Shown here: in pieces, positions 45,108 through 46,300 of the stretch
Position numbering within the stretch: the first letter of the stretch is position 1
Layout of the letters: every line of letters starts with the position of its first letter
Assembly: GCA_016782865.1 (NCBI GenBank)
Contig: JADHXR010000046.1
Coordinates: forward strand, 1 to 46,300
Reading direction: 5' to 3'
Origin: Phycisphaerae bacterium
GTDB lineage: Bacteria; Planctomycetota; Phycisphaerae; Sedimentisphaerales; Anaerobacaceae
DNA length: 46,300 bases
Made by a program: the position numbers and the translations under genes
The notes under the pieces: generated by a model
What the model was told of the DNA's origin: nothing
Seen by the model: only the letters and a program-made list of their open reading frames with translations
The model's database searches: none

Positions 45108-45329
45108 CTTGCTGTCCTTCCAAAAGGAGCTATTAGAATATGATGACGCTTTCATCTATTTAACCACATCATGCCTGCAAAATCAAGCGGCTCACGCTCA
45201 CCTTCACTTCTCCAACTGTATCGGCAAAATGATGGTCTGCGCAAAGCGCATCTTAGGCTACTCAGGAATCAATGCAAGAGAAAAATCTCTTGCCTGTCAA
45301 AGCAGTGTGTGAGAATTATTCCTGGCGAA
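45108..45329. other. Upstream region of alpha-2-macroglobulin and left end of partial IS
   Basis: It holds the promoter region of the macroglobulin gene and presumably the left end of the transposon to the right. Its exact inverted repeat cannot be fixed because the other end lies outside the window. No gene seen. Confidence 0.4.
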
Positions 45330-46300
45330 TTATGCGGCCACATTGTTTATATTCCAGTATTTGTTCCACAAATGACTGGAATAGAGGCCCGCCAATGCCA
45401 TTACGGCTTCAGCATTGTCTTTGTCCCACCTCATTCCAGCACCTTTAAGTCGCTTGGTAAGGCAGCCGCAGAACGACTCCGTAGGCCCAGAGCCTATATC
45501 ATAGCCTTGCTGGATGAATGAGGGGTAATCCGTCATGGAAATACGCTTGGCGATATAGTCGCGTAACTCCTGTAATTCCGTTTGACCACCGTCATCTGGT
45601 ACGCCTGTGATGTATTCACCCAGACGGTCAAGCATAACCAAGGACCCCTGGGTTTTTACTGTCTCCATCATCTTGGCTTTCCAGGACACTGCCTCTTGAC
45701 TGTCTTGGCCAAAAAGAGCATGACTGGTTTTAGTAACGTTGTCGCGAAGGTGATAAAAATCAAGCACGTTGTCATTAAGCATAGGTAACTGAGTGTTGAG
45801 TTGATTGAGTATCCAGGGAGCTCCGTCACTGACGGAATACTTGATCTGGGCTTGAGAAAGCTCCACTTGGCGACCAATTTGACGCATCATACGGCCAGCC
45901 ACTTCATGATTACCGCTTGTACCTGCAACATACTGATGGCTTTTATCCTCATCATAAAATGTAACGAGCTTAAACTCTTTATACTCGCCATCACTGCCTT
46001 TGCGTGGGCGAGCCGCTCTGGCCGTGCTCTTGCGGTTTTCTTTAATGCGTTTTTTTGCTTCGGTTTGTCGGCGTTTTCGTTTTTGATCTTCTGTGACCAT
46101 CGGGACCATCACTCCGTCCGAACCCACAATGACCATGCTGTTGGTACAGTCCTTCGATGTAAAATCAGGGCCGGCCTGTCCTTTACGCAGGAGAGTCACT
46201 AATGTACGACCTTGCTGTTCCACTATTTGGCGAACCGTACTCGAGCTAATATCCAATTGTGCCAAACGTTTTATGTTGTCACTGGCTGGAACAAAAGCAG
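45330..46300 (-). CDS. ISKra4-like transposase, partial (continues past window edge)
   Basis: The frame is open to the right edge (an internal TTG at 46265 is not the true start: codons before it read AFVPASDNIKR). The C-terminal half is typical of ISKra4-like transposases: VIVGSDGVMVPMVTEDQK, YSVSDGAPWILNQLNTQLP (Asp), FYHLRDNV and the hallmark IGSGPTESFCGCLTKRLKGA with GMRWDKDNAEAVMAL. It ends at 45330. Intactness of the N-terminal zinc-finger part cannot be judged. It lies about 220 bp upstream of the alpha-2-macroglobulin gene. Confidence 0.82.
   Translation of the reverse strand, partial: AFVPASDNIKRLAQLDISSSTVRQIVEQQGRTLVTLLRKGQAGPDFTSKDCTNSMVIVGSDGVMVPMVTEDQKRKRRQTEAKKRIKENRKSTARAARPRKGSDGEYKEFKLVTFYDEDKSHQYVAGTSGNHEVAGRMMRQIGRQVELSQAQIKYSVSDGAPWILNQLNTQLPMLNDNVLDFYHLRDNVTKTSHALFGQDSQEAVSWKAKMMETVKTQGSLVMLDRLGEYITGVPDDGGQTELQELRDYIAKRISMTDYPSFIQQGYDIGSGPTESFCGCLTKRLKGAGMRWDKDNAEAVMALAGLYSSHLWNKYWNINNVAA

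Overview
The window looks like a chromosomal segment from a planctomycete, most likely a Phycisphaerae/Sedimentisphaerales-type bacterium. The evidence is the set of families present: several type II-style pseudopilin (N-terminal methylation) proteins, a one-motif dockerin-like C-terminus, GEVED/DNRLRE/PPC/DUF11-type giant secreted proteins, an ECF sigma factor fused to a membrane segment and an exported domain, an exported right-handed beta-helix protein, and a bacterial alpha-2-macroglobulin. This assignment rests on family content, not on a marker gene.

Layout. 1-1961 (-): secreted two-domain alpha/beta hydrolase running off the left edge. 2126-5213 (+): FAD oxidoreductase lipoprotein and an exported beta-propeller protein. 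5237-6410 (-): a TAT-exported agarase-like glycoside hydrolase broken by one extra base. 6528-10428 (+): NodIJ-type ABC exporter whose ATPase has lost its catalytic half, a sugar-binding lipoprotein and an MFS permease carrying an in-frame cluster of palindromes. 10798-12882 (+): triple-repeat dockerin-like secreted protein with a clear terminator. 13047-13914: a HEAT-like remnant and a tandem four-cysteine zinc-ribbon protein. 13955-16733: a complete insertion sequence with inverted ends and an 8-bp target duplication. 16946-22795 (-): giant surface protein with five near-identical 345-bp repeats and an in-frame amber codon before its last domain. 22864-24549: an IS1380-type element. 24551-30271 (-): pseudopilin, beta-helix protein and sigma-sensor fusion. 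30901-34212 (+): exported keto-acid hydratase, alanine/serine-glyoxylate aminotransferase and hydroxypyruvate reductase-like dehydrogenase. 34267-35004 (-): second pseudopilin. 35214-36648 (-): decayed DUF1156-type DNA methylase locus. 37176-37258: tRNA-Tyr. 37528-38423: truncated glycosidase-like remnants. 38424-45107 (-): class II aldolase and alpha-2-macroglobulin. 45330-end (-): a partial ISKra4-like transposase.

How the genes work together. The left third looks like polysaccharide and sugar handling (esterase/hydrolase, oxidoreductase, propeller protein, agarase-like enzyme, sugar-binding protein, permease). The centre, read on the minus strand, reconstructs as one tract once the IS1380 element is removed: sigma-sensor fusion, exported beta-helix protein, pseudopilin, then the giant repeat protein about 60 bp further on. 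It is the best candidate here for an undescribed surface-structure system controlled by its own membrane-linked sigma factor, although this copy appears damaged (IS insertion plus amber codon). The plus-strand trio at 30.9-34.2 kb fits glyoxylate/hydroxypyruvate/serine interconversion. The region shows much decay: a frameshifted hydrolase, a deleted ATPase, a methylase remnant, HEAT and glycosidase fragments, and three transposable elements.
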